The notes below the pieces were generated by a model, which saw only the letters and a list, made by a program, of their open reading frames with translations, had not been told where the DNA came from and did no database searches. From an uncultured Cocleimonas sp. (GTDB lineage Bacteria; Pseudomonadota; Gammaproteobacteria; Thiotrichales; Thiotrichaceae), in the NCBI GenBank assembly GCA_938041705.1, contig CALISP010000260.1, positions 1 to 19,287 of the forward strand: a DNA stretch of 19,287 bases, read 5' to 3'. Position 1 is the stretch's first letter; every line of letters begins with the position of its first letter. The translations under genes and the position numbers were made by a program. Of the stretch, positions 1 to 7,567 are shown piece by piece.

Positions 1-388
1 CAGTTAGTTGTAAACCAGTTTCAGAATTTTTCATTGAAGTACAAGTTACACCATTCGGATAAGTTACTTGAAGATCATCATTAACGATTGTCCAAGGGTA
101 ACTAACGCCAACTAACGCATCATCGTCATCATTATTACGTAATTCTATTTGATCTAAATCAGCTGATGATTTAAACAATACGATGAAGCCATCTCGATTA
201 CTGTTTAAGCCACTTTCATTAAGTAATAAGGATGAGAATAGAACATTAAAGGCTAATTCCGAACGTGTGAATGTTTCATCGGGTGAGTTAGATCCTGATA
301 TTGAATCAGAATCGAAATCAAAACCATCACATGAAATTATGCTTAATGATAATAAAGTGACTAATGTTGCTTTAAATAATATATGCAT
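1..388 (-). CDS. Putative lipoprotein of unknown function (5' part; runs off the left edge)
   Basis: An open frame reads leftward from an ATG at 388 to the window edge, giving 129 residues with no stop. The start has a basic, hydrophobic signal (residues 1-19) ending in a lipobox, I-I-S-C, with Cys20 as the expected lipidation site. Residue +2 after the cysteine is Asp, which in Enterobacteria favours retention in the inner membrane. Just after the anchor comes a low-complexity Asp/Ser stretch (about 21-38), typical of a flexible linker, and another Asp-rich run (N-N-D-D-D-D) lies near residue 93. The rest is not recognised. An in-frame stop lies four codons upstream of the ATG, so no longer start is possible. 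No clear Shine-Dalgarno sequence is visible. The plus-strand frame over the same bases (183-461) is a shadow. Confidence 0.72.
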   Translation of the reverse strand, partial: MHILFKATLVTLLSLSIISCDGFDFDSDSISGSNSPDETFTRSELAFNVLFSSLLLNESGLNSNRDGFIVLFKSSADLDQIELRNNDDDDALVGVSYPWTIVNDDLQVTYPNGVTCTSMKNSETGLQLT

Positions 389-456
389 AATATTTTTTTA
401 TAAAATAACTGAAGAACATAGTTTACATAATAAATGCAATATTATGAAAGAAATGT

Positions 457-475
457 CCTAAAAGTAGGGGGGTGT
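457..475 (+). repeat. Dispersed G-rich intergenic motif, copy 1
   Basis: CCTAAAAGTAGGGGGGTGT. It is identical over all 19 bases to the copy at 15016-15034. It lies in the gap between the aminotransferase stop (41 bases away) and the start of the minus-strand lipoprotein gene. AT-rich sequence follows. No dyad symmetry is seen within the word. Confidence 0.8.
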
Positions 476-516
476 TTATTAATTACTCACTAATGATATG
501 TTAATAATTAAACTAA

Positions 517-1815
517 CTATTGATAGTAATGCTCAATGCCTCGTCCTATTTTAATTAGTGTTTCAGTAAAGAGCTCATCATTTTCTTGTAATAAAGTCAT
601 TCTAAAACCATTAATTGTTGAACCGAAACCGCTTAATGGAACAACACAAACGCCTTCACTACCCATCAATTCATAAGAAAATTGAAAGTCTGTATTGTTA
701 TTTAAACATTGAGGCGTTTTTTCTAATTCATCAAGGTTTAAACGTACATTTTTGTTTACTGAATCTAATGTGCTTCTAGGGCAATCTAATAATTCAACGA
801 CTAAGTAAAATACACCTTTAGGTTTATTTACTCTTACTTGTGGAATTTGACTAAAAAACTCACAAGCTTCATCTGCGCGTTTTTGATATTTATTAATGCG
901 CGATTGTAAGTAGGCAGGATATTCAGGATGATCGTATAAATGAGGTAAGACAATTTGTGGCAAAGTTGTAGAGCATACTTCTAGCATTTTATTGAGTAAT
1001 ATTATTTCAATAAATGCTTTAAAGTCATGATCTTTTTCAGCATTGTAAACCTCAATCCAGCCACAACGTGAACCCGGCCATGGAATATCTTTACTGATCC
1101 CTTTCATACTGATACCAGGAACATCACCTATTATTTCATGAAGTAACGTTGTTTTAACTCCATCAAAGACCATGTGATGATATATTTCATCAAAAATCAC
1201 AAAACAATCGTATTTTTTGGCTATTGCAACAATCTTTTCTAAGGTTTCTTTTTTATAAACACTACCTGTCGGGTTATTTGGATTGATAACTAATATGGCG
1301 ACTACGTGATCGTTGTATTTTATTTTATTTTCAATTTCATCTACATCTGGTTCCCAATCATTACTTGGGTCTAAGCTATAACTGATAAAAGAACATCCCG
1401 CATGCATTGATTCAGCCGTGGCATGCGATGGATAAGTTGGTGAGGGCACAAGTACACGGGTTTCTTTAGGTAAATTATTCATTACCTTGTTAATTGCTTC
1501 ACCTAGACCATTAAAGAATAAAATGTCCTCTACAGTACATTTCTTTTTATCTGAAAAGTGTTCAAGTACATACTCCCTTGCAGCAATGGCTCCCTGAGTT
1601 TCTGTATAAGCAAAACTTTTATCAGAGGCGACTTGTTCTTGTACTACATCATGCATCCATTTAGGTACTGTTTCACCAGCCGAGACGGGATCACCGATGT
1701 TTTCCCATATCATTGAGAAATCACCCAGTTTTTCTAGTTTTTTCCCAATAATAACAACTTCGCGAATGGGGTAACTTAATAAGGAATTGTCTGCACGTTG
1801 AAGGTTTTGTCTCAC
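517..1815 (-). CDS. PLP-dependent class I/II aminotransferase (AlaA-like)
   Basis: A fold-type I aminotransferase of 432 residues, most like alanine or aspartate aminotransferases of the AlaA group, which move an amino group between an amino acid and a 2-oxoacid in the cytoplasm. Visible motifs in order: I-G-D-P near 40-43; P-S-P-T-Y-P at 124-129; N-P-N-N-P-T-G at 178-184; D-E-I-Y-H-H at 209-214, whose Asp holds the pyridine nitrogen; S-K at 241-242, where Lys242 should form the Schiff base, followed by P-G-S-R-C-G-W; and a late N-G-F-R, whose Arg should bind the substrate carboxylate. The start is GTG at 1815, with an AAGAGA ribosome site upstream. At 432 residues it is slightly longer than AlaA (about 405), with an insert in the C-terminal part. 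The family is certain; the substrate is not. Confidence 0.9.
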   Translation of the reverse strand: MRQNLQRADNSLLSYPIREVVIIGKKLEKLGDFSMIWENIGDPVSAGETVPKWMHDVVQEQVASDKSFAYTETQGAIAAREYVLEHFSDKKKCTVEDILFFNGLGEAINKVMNNLPKETRVLVPSPTYPSHATAESMHAGCSFISYSLDPSNDWEPDVDEIENKIKYNDHVVAILVINPNNPTGSVYKKETLEKIVAIAKKYDCFVIFDEIYHHMVFDGVKTTLLHEIIGDVPGISMKGISKDIPWPGSRCGWIEVYNAEKDHDFKAFIEIILLNKMLEVCSTTLPQIVLPHLYDHPEYPAYLQSRINKYQKRADEACEFFSQIPQVRVNKPKGVFYLVVELLDCPRSTLDSVNKNVRLNLDELEKTPQCLNNNTDFQFSYELMGSEGVCVVPLSGFGSTINGFRMTLLQENDELFTETLIKIGRGIEHYYQ

Positions 1816-1981
1816 AATAATCTCTTGTTTATAAGTTAAAAATAATTCGATGTTAGCAAAAATATGTCTAATGAACAGTATTTGTAATTTATAAATATTA
1901 AATTTTATTAAGCAACATTAAATTTGTTATGAAACTCTATAGTAAATTATTGTAATTAATCAAAATTTCTAAATTGTTATA

Positions 1982-2009
1982 TTGAAATAAGGCATAATTA
2001 TCCCCATAT
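1982..2009 (+). promoter_or_regulatory. Candidate sigma-32 (RpoH) heat-shock promoter of htpX
   Basis: TTGAAA at 1982-1987 and CCCCATAT at 2002-2009, separated by 14 bases. This matches the known RpoH pattern (TTGAAA, about 13-15 bases, CCCCATnT) almost perfectly. Transcription would start near 2015, leaving a leader of about 30 bases that holds the ribosome site TGAGGA (2033-2038) of htpX. HtpX is a known heat-shock protease in Escherichia coli, so site and gene fit. Confidence 0.72.
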
Positions 2010-2045
2010 TTTCATTCATACATTGTTTACTTTGAGGAATAAAAA

Positions 2046-2957
2046 GTGAAAAGAATTGCTTTATTGTTAGTAACTAACTTTGCTGTTGTTGCTGTATTGG
2101 GTTTAGTCTGGAACGTGCTAGATGCTACCTTTGGATTAACTGAATATTTCATGGCAAAAGGCTTACCAGCTGGTTTTGGCTACATCGCATTAATGTCGAT
2201 AGTATTGGGTTTTGCAGGTTCTTTTATTAGCTTGTTGATGTCAAAAGGTTCGGCTATTAAAAGTATGGGCGTTCAAGTCATCGAAAACCCAACATCAAAA
2301 CAAGAACGTTGGTTATTTAACGTCGTTCAACGTCAAGCAGAAAAGGTGGGTATTGATATGCCTGATGTTGGCATCTTCCATGCCAATGAACCGAATGCAT
2401 TTGCTACGGGTGCGCGCAAAAACAATGCTTTAGTCGCTGTCAGTACCGGTTTGTTACAACATATGACTGCTGATGAAGTAGAGGCTGTATTAGGTCACGA
2501 GATGGCTCATGTGGCTAATGGCGATATGGTCACCCAAACCTTATTGCAAGGTGTTATGAATACCTTTGTTATTTTCTTTTCTCGTATGATTGCGCATCTC
2601 GTTAATTCAATTCTGTCAGGTAATCGTCAAGGTGGCGGTAGCAGTTTTGGCGCTACTTATTTTATTGTTTCTATGATCGCCCAAGTATTACTCGGATTTT
2701 TAGCTAATATGGTAGTTATGTGGTTCTCGCGCTATCGTGAATTTCATGCTGACAAAGGAGGTGCTGATTTAGCGGGTAGAGAAAAAATGATCGCGGCGTT
2801 AAAAAAGCTACAACAAGTGAATCAACCTCATGATCTACCGGGTGAAATGGCTGCCTTCGGAATTGCTGGTGGACTTGGAGATGGCATGAAGAAATTATTT
2901 ATGACACACCCGCCTTTGGAAGAAAGAATTGCCGCATTAGAAAATGGTAAATACTAG
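2046..2957 (+). CDS. htpX: HtpX, membrane-bound zinc metalloprotease
   Basis: An M48-family protease of the inner membrane that degrades misfolded membrane proteins alongside FtsH. The length (303 residues) is close to the E. coli enzyme (293). Hydrophobic segments lie near 3-22, 45-65, 165-190 and 205-227. The zinc motif H-E-M-A-H is at 151-155, with His151 and His155 as ligands and Glu152 as catalytic base. Glu232 in R-E-F-H-A-D is the expected third ligand. The usual early motif N-E-P-N-A-F-A-T-G is present at 114-122. The start is GTG at 2046, 7 bases after GAGGA. Upstream is the sigma-32-type promoter at 1982-2009, with a divergent aminotransferase beyond. No truncation is seen. Confidence 0.97.
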   Translation: MKRIALLLVTNFAVVAVLGLVWNVLDATFGLTEYFMAKGLPAGFGYIALMSIVLGFAGSFISLLMSKGSAIKSMGVQVIENPTSKQERWLFNVVQRQAEKVGIDMPDVGIFHANEPNAFATGARKNNALVAVSTGLLQHMTADEVEAVLGHEMAHVANGDMVTQTLLQGVMNTFVIFFSRMIAHLVNSILSGNRQGGGSSFGATYFIVSMIAQVLLGFLANMVVMWFSRYREFHADKGGADLAGREKMIAALKKLQQVNQPHDLPGEMAAFGIAGGLGDGMKKLFMTHPPLEERIAALENGKY

Positions 2958-3080
2958 AACAGTGGTTATTAGTTATTACTCGTTTCAATAAGCTAAACTT
3001 TCAAACTAGTAAAAGTAACTATTTCTAAATAATACACCTTCTTTACATTGAACACTTCAGGAACGAGCATAAAGTGTCAT

Positions 3081-3095
3081 AAAGTAGGGGGGTGT
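3081..3095 (+). repeat. Dispersed G-rich intergenic motif, copy 2
   Basis: AAAGTAGGGGGGTGT, preceded by CAT in place of CTA. It lies 123 bases after the htpX stop and 38 bases before the speD start, so it could act on either gene. AT-rich sequence follows, including the direct repeat at 3099-3119. Confidence 0.75.
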
Positions 3096-3098
3096 AGT

Positions 3099-3119
3099 TA
3101 TAAATAATATTATAAATAA
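3099..3119 (+). repeat. Short AT-rich direct repeat before speD
   Basis: TATAAATAA occurs twice, at 3099-3107 and 3111-3119, three bases apart (12-base period). It sits between the G-rich motif copy 2 and the speD start, where a -10 region would be expected. It may be promoter sequence or chance in AT-rich DNA. Confidence 0.35.
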
Positions 3120-3133
3120 CTTAACGCTTATTC

Positions 3134-3574
3134 ATGACAAATGACATAAAAGATACATCTTCACCTCAGTGGCCAACGCATATTGATACGGATAAATCTG
3201 AAGATATGTTCATGCAATGTGATGGCTATGACTTTGCAGGAACCCACTTATTATTAGATTGTTGGGACGCTTATGATTTAGATAATCTTGAGCACATTGA
3301 AAAGACATTACGAACAGCAGTTGAAGCTAGTGGCGCTACTTTATTGCACATTCATTTGCATCACTTTACACCTAATGGCGGAGTATCAGGTGTAGCAGTA
3401 TTAGCAGAATCACATATCAGTATTCATACATGGCCAGAACGTGATTATGCGGCTTTAGATATTTTCATGTGTGGTGATACTGAACCACATAAAGCAATTC
3501 CTGTATTTAAAAAAGCTTTCGGCACAGATAACATAGAAGTCACTGAACATTTACGTGGAAAAACAGTCTTATAA
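3134..3574 (+). CDS. speD: S-adenosylmethionine decarboxylase proenzyme (pyruvoyl type)
   Basis: Makes decarboxylated S-adenosylmethionine, the aminopropyl donor for spermidine. The proenzyme cleaves itself before a serine that becomes the pyruvoyl cofactor. The cleavage motif A-E-S-H-I-S-I-H-T-W-P-E is at 91-102, so the break falls between Glu92 and Ser93. Ser93, His98 and Cys113 have the same spacing as the Ser63/His68/Cys83 triad of the Thermotoga maritima enzyme, which places this in the short, prokaryotic class. At 146 residues it is longer than the usual 120-130, because about 24 residues precede Met25. The ATG at 3134 has no clear ribosome site, and ATG codons at 3206 and 3212 (Met25, Met27) would give a normal-length protein. 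A GNAT gene follows 55 bases downstream in what looks like one operon. Confidence 0.95.
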   Translation: MTNDIKDTSSPQWPTHIDTDKSEDMFMQCDGYDFAGTHLLLDCWDAYDLDNLEHIEKTLRTAVEASGATLLHIHLHHFTPNGGVSGVAVLAESHISIHTWPERDYAALDIFMCGDTEPHKAIPVFKKAFGTDNIEVTEHLRGKTVL

Positions 3575-3629
3575 TCTATAATTTTTGTAATTTATTTTAC
3601 GATAAGTCTACTAAGAGAAAAGAAAATTA

Positions 3630-4415
3630 ATGAATCATTTAAGAGAAATGCAGCCGGAAGATATTCGTCCTGTATTTGAAGTCATTGAATCACAAGACGA
3701 AGAAGATGCAGAAGAAGCCCTAGCTGGTTATCAAGAAATTGGTGGCACTATGGATAATTACGTCATGGAAGTTAATAACAGAGTTATTGGCGTTACTGGC
3801 TATGCAACACCTCCTGGTTGTGATGAAACACACTGGTTAGCATGGACTTATATTCATGATGATTACGCAAATCAGGGTAATGGTCGCATTATGCTCACTG
3901 AATTAATTCGACATCTTAAAGATAAAGGTGGAAGGATGTTGTTTGTTAAGGTGAGTGATTATGTTGATGAAGAAGATGGTGCAATTTATGCTGCTGCATT
4001 ACATCTTTATAAATCATTAGGGTTTATTGAACAGTTGGTTCATAAAAATTATTATGAAGAAGATGAATCACAAACGATTTTAGCTTTGCGTTTAAAGGAT
4101 TCAGAAACAACAACTGAAGTAGAAACAGAAGATTGCCCGGTTGAATTTAATGCAGTATTTGAGATCGCTGAAACCGATGGAGCTTATAGCTTTGGTTGGC
4201 ATGATGAGGCTGATTCTGTATTTACACCTGAAGACGTAAGTATCGGCATACAACAAGCTAGAAAAGATAATGCTAGGGTAGTATTTTTGTCTTTTCCACA
4301 AAATTACAGCAAGGTAAGAGAAACTCTGATAGCATCAGGTTTTACACAGTCAGGTATGTTAACTGACTATTTTGAAGACGGTGTTCACGAAGAACATTTT
4401 ACCTATGTTCTGTAA
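3630..4415 (+). CDS. GNAT-family acetyltransferase with a second, degenerate GNAT-like half
   Basis: An N-acetyltransferase of 261 residues. The first half (about 1-155) is a complete GNAT fold: the acetyl-CoA loop N-Q-G-N-G-R is at 81-86 after the beta-strand W-T-Y-I-H-D, and the late motif Y-K-S-L-G-F is at 127-132. An acidic linker (158-170) joins a second part (about 171-261). This has an end typical of a GNAT C-terminus (A-S-G-F, D-Y-F-E-D-G, E-E-H-F-T-Y-V-L), but no acetyl-CoA loop that I can see. It may therefore be a duplicated, inactive half used for structure or substrate binding. The substrate is unknown. Its place after speD and before spermidine synthase suggests a polyamine, which is inference only. 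The ribosome site is an AAGAGA-type stretch before ATG 3630. Confidence 0.85.
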   Translation: MNHLREMQPEDIRPVFEVIESQDEEDAEEALAGYQEIGGTMDNYVMEVNNRVIGVTGYATPPGCDETHWLAWTYIHDDYANQGNGRIMLTELIRHLKDKGGRMLFVKVSDYVDEEDGAIYAAALHLYKSLGFIEQLVHKNYYEEDESQTILALRLKDSETTTEVETEDCPVEFNAVFEIAETDGAYSFGWHDEADSVFTPEDVSIGIQQARKDNARVVFLSFPQNYSKVRETLIASGFTQSGMLTDYFEDGVHEEHFTYVL

Positions 4416-4469
4416 ATATACTGTGTTGATATCTTATTCAAAAATTAATTATAGTTAAAGGAATTACAC

Positions 4470-5045
4470 ATGTTAAATAATTTAAAATTCGGACTGATAG
4501 CGATTGTTGGTGTTTTTCTAGTCTTTTCCTTTATGAATGGCAATAAAGGTGGAAATGGAGCTGGTACAGCTCAATTAGATCGTGCCTTGGGTATTGCCTC
4601 AGACACAGCAAATGATTTTGAAAATACATCTGATGTAAATGAATCAAATGCCTTAGAGAAATTTGCAGTTAAGTATAACGCTGGTTTGAATTCTGCAGAG
4701 CCTCCAATTAATCCTAATCCTCTCGGTGTAAATGCTCAAGAAAATGGTTCTTTATTAAGCTTTGATGACATCAATGCAAACGGTATTCAGGATGAAGGTG
4801 AAAAGAGCTTATTTTTAATGGAAGTTGATAGTGAAAACAATCGTCTAGTAGCAACGAATCGAGAAGAATCACGTGAGTCTGGTTTTTCTGGGTCGGGCTT
4901 ATTAATGGGTTATATGATTGGAAGTATGCTGAGTCGTCAACGTGCTACAGGTACTAGTCCAGCAGCTCGTAAAACTACTGCTCGTGGAACGCCAAGTAGA
5001 GCTAGATCACGCTCTGGTTCTGGAAGTCACTCGCGCGGCAAATAA
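4470..5045 (+). CDS. Unknown membrane-anchored protein with an EF-hand-like loop and basic Ser/Arg tail
   Basis: Not recognised as a named family. The 191 residues show one N-terminal hydrophobic segment (about 6-22), which should anchor the protein with the rest outside the cytoplasm. A polar region with a calcium-loop-like sequence follows, D-I-N-A-N-G-I-Q-D-E-G-E at 100-111, with acidic or amide residues at loop positions 1, 3, 5, 9 and 12 as in EF-hand or dockerin loops. A short Gly-rich hydrophobic patch (about 139-156, G-S-G-L-L-M-G-Y-M-I-G-S-M-L) comes next, then a basic low-complexity tail (158-191) rich in Arg, Ser, Thr and Gly. The tail faintly recalls YgiB/YjfM-type proteins found near polyamine genes, but this is only a resemblance. 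AAAGGA precedes the ATG at good spacing. A strong terminator follows the stop, so it closes the speD unit. Confidence 0.75.
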   Translation: MLNNLKFGLIAIVGVFLVFSFMNGNKGGNGAGTAQLDRALGIASDTANDFENTSDVNESNALEKFAVKYNAGLNSAEPPINPNPLGVNAQENGSLLSFDDINANGIQDEGEKSLFLMEVDSENNRLVATNREESRESGFSGSGLLMGYMIGSMLSRQRATGTSPAARKTTARGTPSRARSRSGSGSHSRGK

Positions 5046-5060
5046 TCTTTTATACTTATA

Positions 5061-5093
5061 AAAAATGCCCTCTAAACCAGAGGGCATTTTTTT
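5061..5093 (+). terminator. Rho-independent terminator (probably works in both directions)
   Basis: A perfect hairpin: AAAAATGCCCTCT (5061-5073), loop AAACC (5074-5078), AGAGGGCATTTTT (5079-5091), with a run of seven T at 5087-5093. The A run on the left arm gives a U tract on the other strand too. It ends the speD-GNAT-unknown transcript, so the following spermidine synthase gene needs its own promoter or read-through. Confidence 0.93.
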
Positions 5094-5153
5094 ATCTGTT
5101 AAAAACTAAAACTCTTTCAAGCTCCCCATATTTAATACGTAATAAAAACTATC

Positions 5154-6683
5154 GTGCATATCTATTCAAAACTTAGTAAACAACAAGCATCTATTTTATT
5201 ATTTTCTATTTTAATCGTTGCTCTATGCGGTATTGCTTATCAGTTAATCATAAGTACTGTATCAAGCTATCTTTTGGGAAACAGCGTTTATCAGTTTTCG
5301 TTAACTATCGGCTTATTCATGTTTGCTATGGGTGTGGGTTCTTACCTATCTAAGCTATTAGATGACAACCAAATTCAGAACTTCATCAATGTTGAAATAG
5401 CTATTTCTCTTTTCGGAGGAATCTCCAGTTTATTACTACTACTCGCTTTCCCTTATGTGCATTCTTTATACAGCACCGTGATGTTTTGCTTAATATTTAT
5501 TTTAGGTGCTTTAGTAGGAATGGAAATTCCATTGTTGATGGGGATTCTTTCGCATAAGCAAAGTATGAAAGACTCAATAGCTAATGTAATGTCTTTAGAT
5601 TATGTCGGTGGGCTTATTGGAGCAGTTGCATTCCCTCTGTTTTTATTGCCTCAATTAGGCTTATTGAAATCATCATTTGCGATTGGTTTGATTAATATTA
5701 TTACTGCATTGATTAATATTTACTTTTTTTGGAATTATCTAAGTCGACCAAAACTTATGACAACTGTAGCGGTTGCTGTATTAATCATGTTGACAGTATT
5801 TACTGTTTTTGGAACAAGATTAAGTAGTTTTGCAGAAAAACATCTGTATTTTGATCAAATCATCTACAAGAAACAAACCCCATATCAACGTATTGTAGTA
5901 ACCGAAACATCAAATGGTCGTGAACAGCGTTTGTATATCGATGGGCATATACAATTTTCTTCCCGCGATGAATACCGCTATCACGAATCCTTAGTCCATC
6001 CATTAATGAGTATCGATGGTAAGCGAGACAATATATTAATTTTGGGTGGGGGTGATGGTTTAGCTATTCGTGAAGTGCTTAAATACGATGATGTCAAATT
6101 AATACATCTTGTAGATATTGATCCTGAAATGACTTCGATTGGATCTACTTTACATACATTGACTAAGCTGAATAAAAACAGCTTTAAGAATGAAAAAGTA
6201 ACTGTATTTAATGATGATGCTTTTAGTTTTATCAATAAAGCTGGGATCGCATATGACAGAGTCATTATCGATATGCCTGACCCCCATAATGAAGCAATAA
6301 ATAAGCTATATTCTCGTGAATTTTATACCATGATTAAGAAAAGAATGAGTGATCAGGGCTTAGTAGTATCGCAAAGTTCTTCACCCTTTTTTACGCATAA
6401 AACATTTTGGGGAATCGAAAAAACCCTTGATGCAGTTTACGATGATACGTTGAGTTATCACGTCACCATTCCTTCTTTTGGTATATGGGGTTTTAATATG
6501 GCAAGCCTTAATAGCCAAATACCCACGAACTTTATGTTTAATGTAGACACTAAGTATATGAGTGATGACATCATGCAAGCCGCAATGGTGTTTGCCAAAG
6601 ATACACAAAAGATAGATGTTCCTGTTAATTCAATTATGGAACCTAAACTGTATCAATTGTATCTTGAAGATTTAAAAATCTAA
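5154..6683 (+). CDS. Membrane-fused spermidine synthase (SpeE-like aminopropyltransferase)
   Basis: Transfers the aminopropyl group of decarboxylated S-adenosylmethionine, made by SpeD, to a polyamine such as putrescine. The N-terminal half (about 1-222) holds some seven hydrophobic segments (near 14-33, 45-66, 79-105, 107-130, 148-168, 171-193, 200-220), as in the transporter-like membrane part of the fused SpeE family. The cytoplasmic-type catalytic half (about 230-509) shows Y-I-D-G-H-I-Q-F at 261-268, the nucleotide-binding G-G-G-D-G at 298-302, V-D-I-D-P at 320-324, the adenine-site D-D at 354-355, and the catalytic region I-D-M-P-D-P at 372-377, then L-Y-S-R-E-F-Y. Soluble SpeE is about 290 residues; 509 fits the fused form. 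The start is GTG at 5154 with no evident ribosome site, so the exact start is less sure. Which amine it accepts cannot be read from the sequence. Confidence 0.9.
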   Translation: MHIYSKLSKQQASILLFSILIVALCGIAYQLIISTVSSYLLGNSVYQFSLTIGLFMFAMGVGSYLSKLLDDNQIQNFINVEIAISLFGGISSLLLLLAFPYVHSLYSTVMFCLIFILGALVGMEIPLLMGILSHKQSMKDSIANVMSLDYVGGLIGAVAFPLFLLPQLGLLKSSFAIGLINIITALINIYFFWNYLSRPKLMTTVAVAVLIMLTVFTVFGTRLSSFAEKHLYFDQIIYKKQTPYQRIVVTETSNGREQRLYIDGHIQFSSRDEYRYHESLVHPLMSIDGKRDNILILGGGDGLAIREVLKYDDVKLIHLVDIDPEMTSIGSTLHTLTKLNKNSFKNEKVTVFNDDAFSFINKAGIAYDRVIIDMPDPHNEAINKLYSREFYTMIKKRMSDQGLVVSQSSSPFFTHKTFWGIEKTLDAVYDDTLSYHVTIPSFGIWGFNMASLNSQIPTNFMFNVDTKYMSDDIMQAAMVFAKDTQKIDVPVNSIMEPKLYQLYLEDLKI

Positions 6684-6761
6684 CTAATAAGAATTATGGT
6701 TGGTCTGTATATTTATTAATCTAGATATACGCAAAACGAAGTAAATAAAAGGAGAATTGTT

Positions 6762-7523
6762 TTGATAAATACATTTAAAAAAATTCTCTGTATTATATTT
6801 TTTATTGTTGCATCTATTACATTCAGTCAAAATATATTCGCTGACACAAGAAGCTCTTCAGTACAAAATAGAATCAGTGCTAAAGAAGTAGAAAACTATC
6901 TAACTGGTAAGTTCATCCCATCTAAACATCCCGCTTTTGTCAAAGTACCTCAGCAATATGCAAATCGTAGTGGTCTTTATCTTCGCAGAGAGACATTGGA
7001 AGCATTTAAACAAATGTATGCGGCTGCTCATAGAGATAAGGTAAATCTGATTATTCGATCAGCAACGCGTAATTTTGATTATCAAAAACGTATTTGGAAT
7101 CGTAAGTGGCAAGATAAACGTAAACTTATCCCAAATACTAAAAGCAGAGTAAGTAACATTTTAAAATATAATTCAATGCCAGGTACTTCTAGACATCATT
7201 GGGGCACCGAAATTGATTTAAATAGCTTTAACAATGGATGGTTTGCTTACGGTAAAGGCTTAAAGTTATTTAATTGGATGAACTTGAATGCTCATAAATA
7301 CGGTTTTTATCGTCCTTATACTGCCAAAAATTCAACCCGTCCTAATGGTTATAACGAAGAGAAATGGCATTGGTCATATACTCCTTTATCTAAACTTATG
7401 TTAAATGATGCTAGCGGCTTGTTAGCAGATACCAAAATAACTGGATTCCCGGGAAGTGAACACGCTGTGAGTTTATCTATTGTTAAGAATTATATCTTTG
7501 GCGTTCATCCAAGCTGTCGCTGA
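6762..7523 (+). CDS. Secreted M15-family (VanY-like) D-alanyl-D-alanine carboxypeptidase
   Basis: A zinc peptidase of the periplasm expected to trim D-Ala from, or cut D-Ala bonds in, peptidoglycan stem peptides. A signal peptide (1-27) has a long hydrophobic core and likely cleavage after I-F-A. The VanY motif S-x-H-x-x-G-x-x-x-D is present as S-R-H-H-W-G-T-E-I-D at 142-151, giving zinc ligands His144 and Asp151. E-K-W-H at 199-202 supplies the catalytic Glu199 and third ligand His202. The substrate-side motif R-S-A-T-R (98-102) is also typical. The start is TTG at 6762, chosen because AAGGAG (6749-6754) lies 7 bases before it and it yields the full signal peptide. It follows the spermidine synthase by 78 bases and precedes pyrD by 44 bases. 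Confidence 0.9.
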   Translation: MINTFKKILCIIFFIVASITFSQNIFADTRSSSVQNRISAKEVENYLTGKFIPSKHPAFVKVPQQYANRSGLYLRRETLEAFKQMYAAAHRDKVNLIIRSATRNFDYQKRIWNRKWQDKRKLIPNTKSRVSNILKYNSMPGTSRHHWGTEIDLNSFNNGWFAYGKGLKLFNWMNLNAHKYGFYRPYTAKNSTRPNGYNEEKWHWSYTPLSKLMLNDASGLLADTKITGFPGSEHAVSLSIVKNYIFGVHPSCR

Positions 7524-7567
7524 GCATCTATTCAGATATAATAATATTTTTTATTAATTAATCTGTA

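Noticed and set aside
183..461. Plus-strand 92-codon open frame at the left end
   Set aside because: It lies over the minus-strand lipoprotein frame, which has a clear signal and lipobox. The plus frame has no recognisable domain.
457..475. G-quadruplex as an explanation of the G-rich motif
   Set aside because: Each copy has one G run (two in the variant), but an intramolecular quadruplex needs four closely spaced runs.
5124..5131. Second CCCCATAT box, before the spermidine synthase gene
   Set aside because: No TTGAAA-like element lies 13-15 bases upstream, so a sigma-32 promoter is not supported here.
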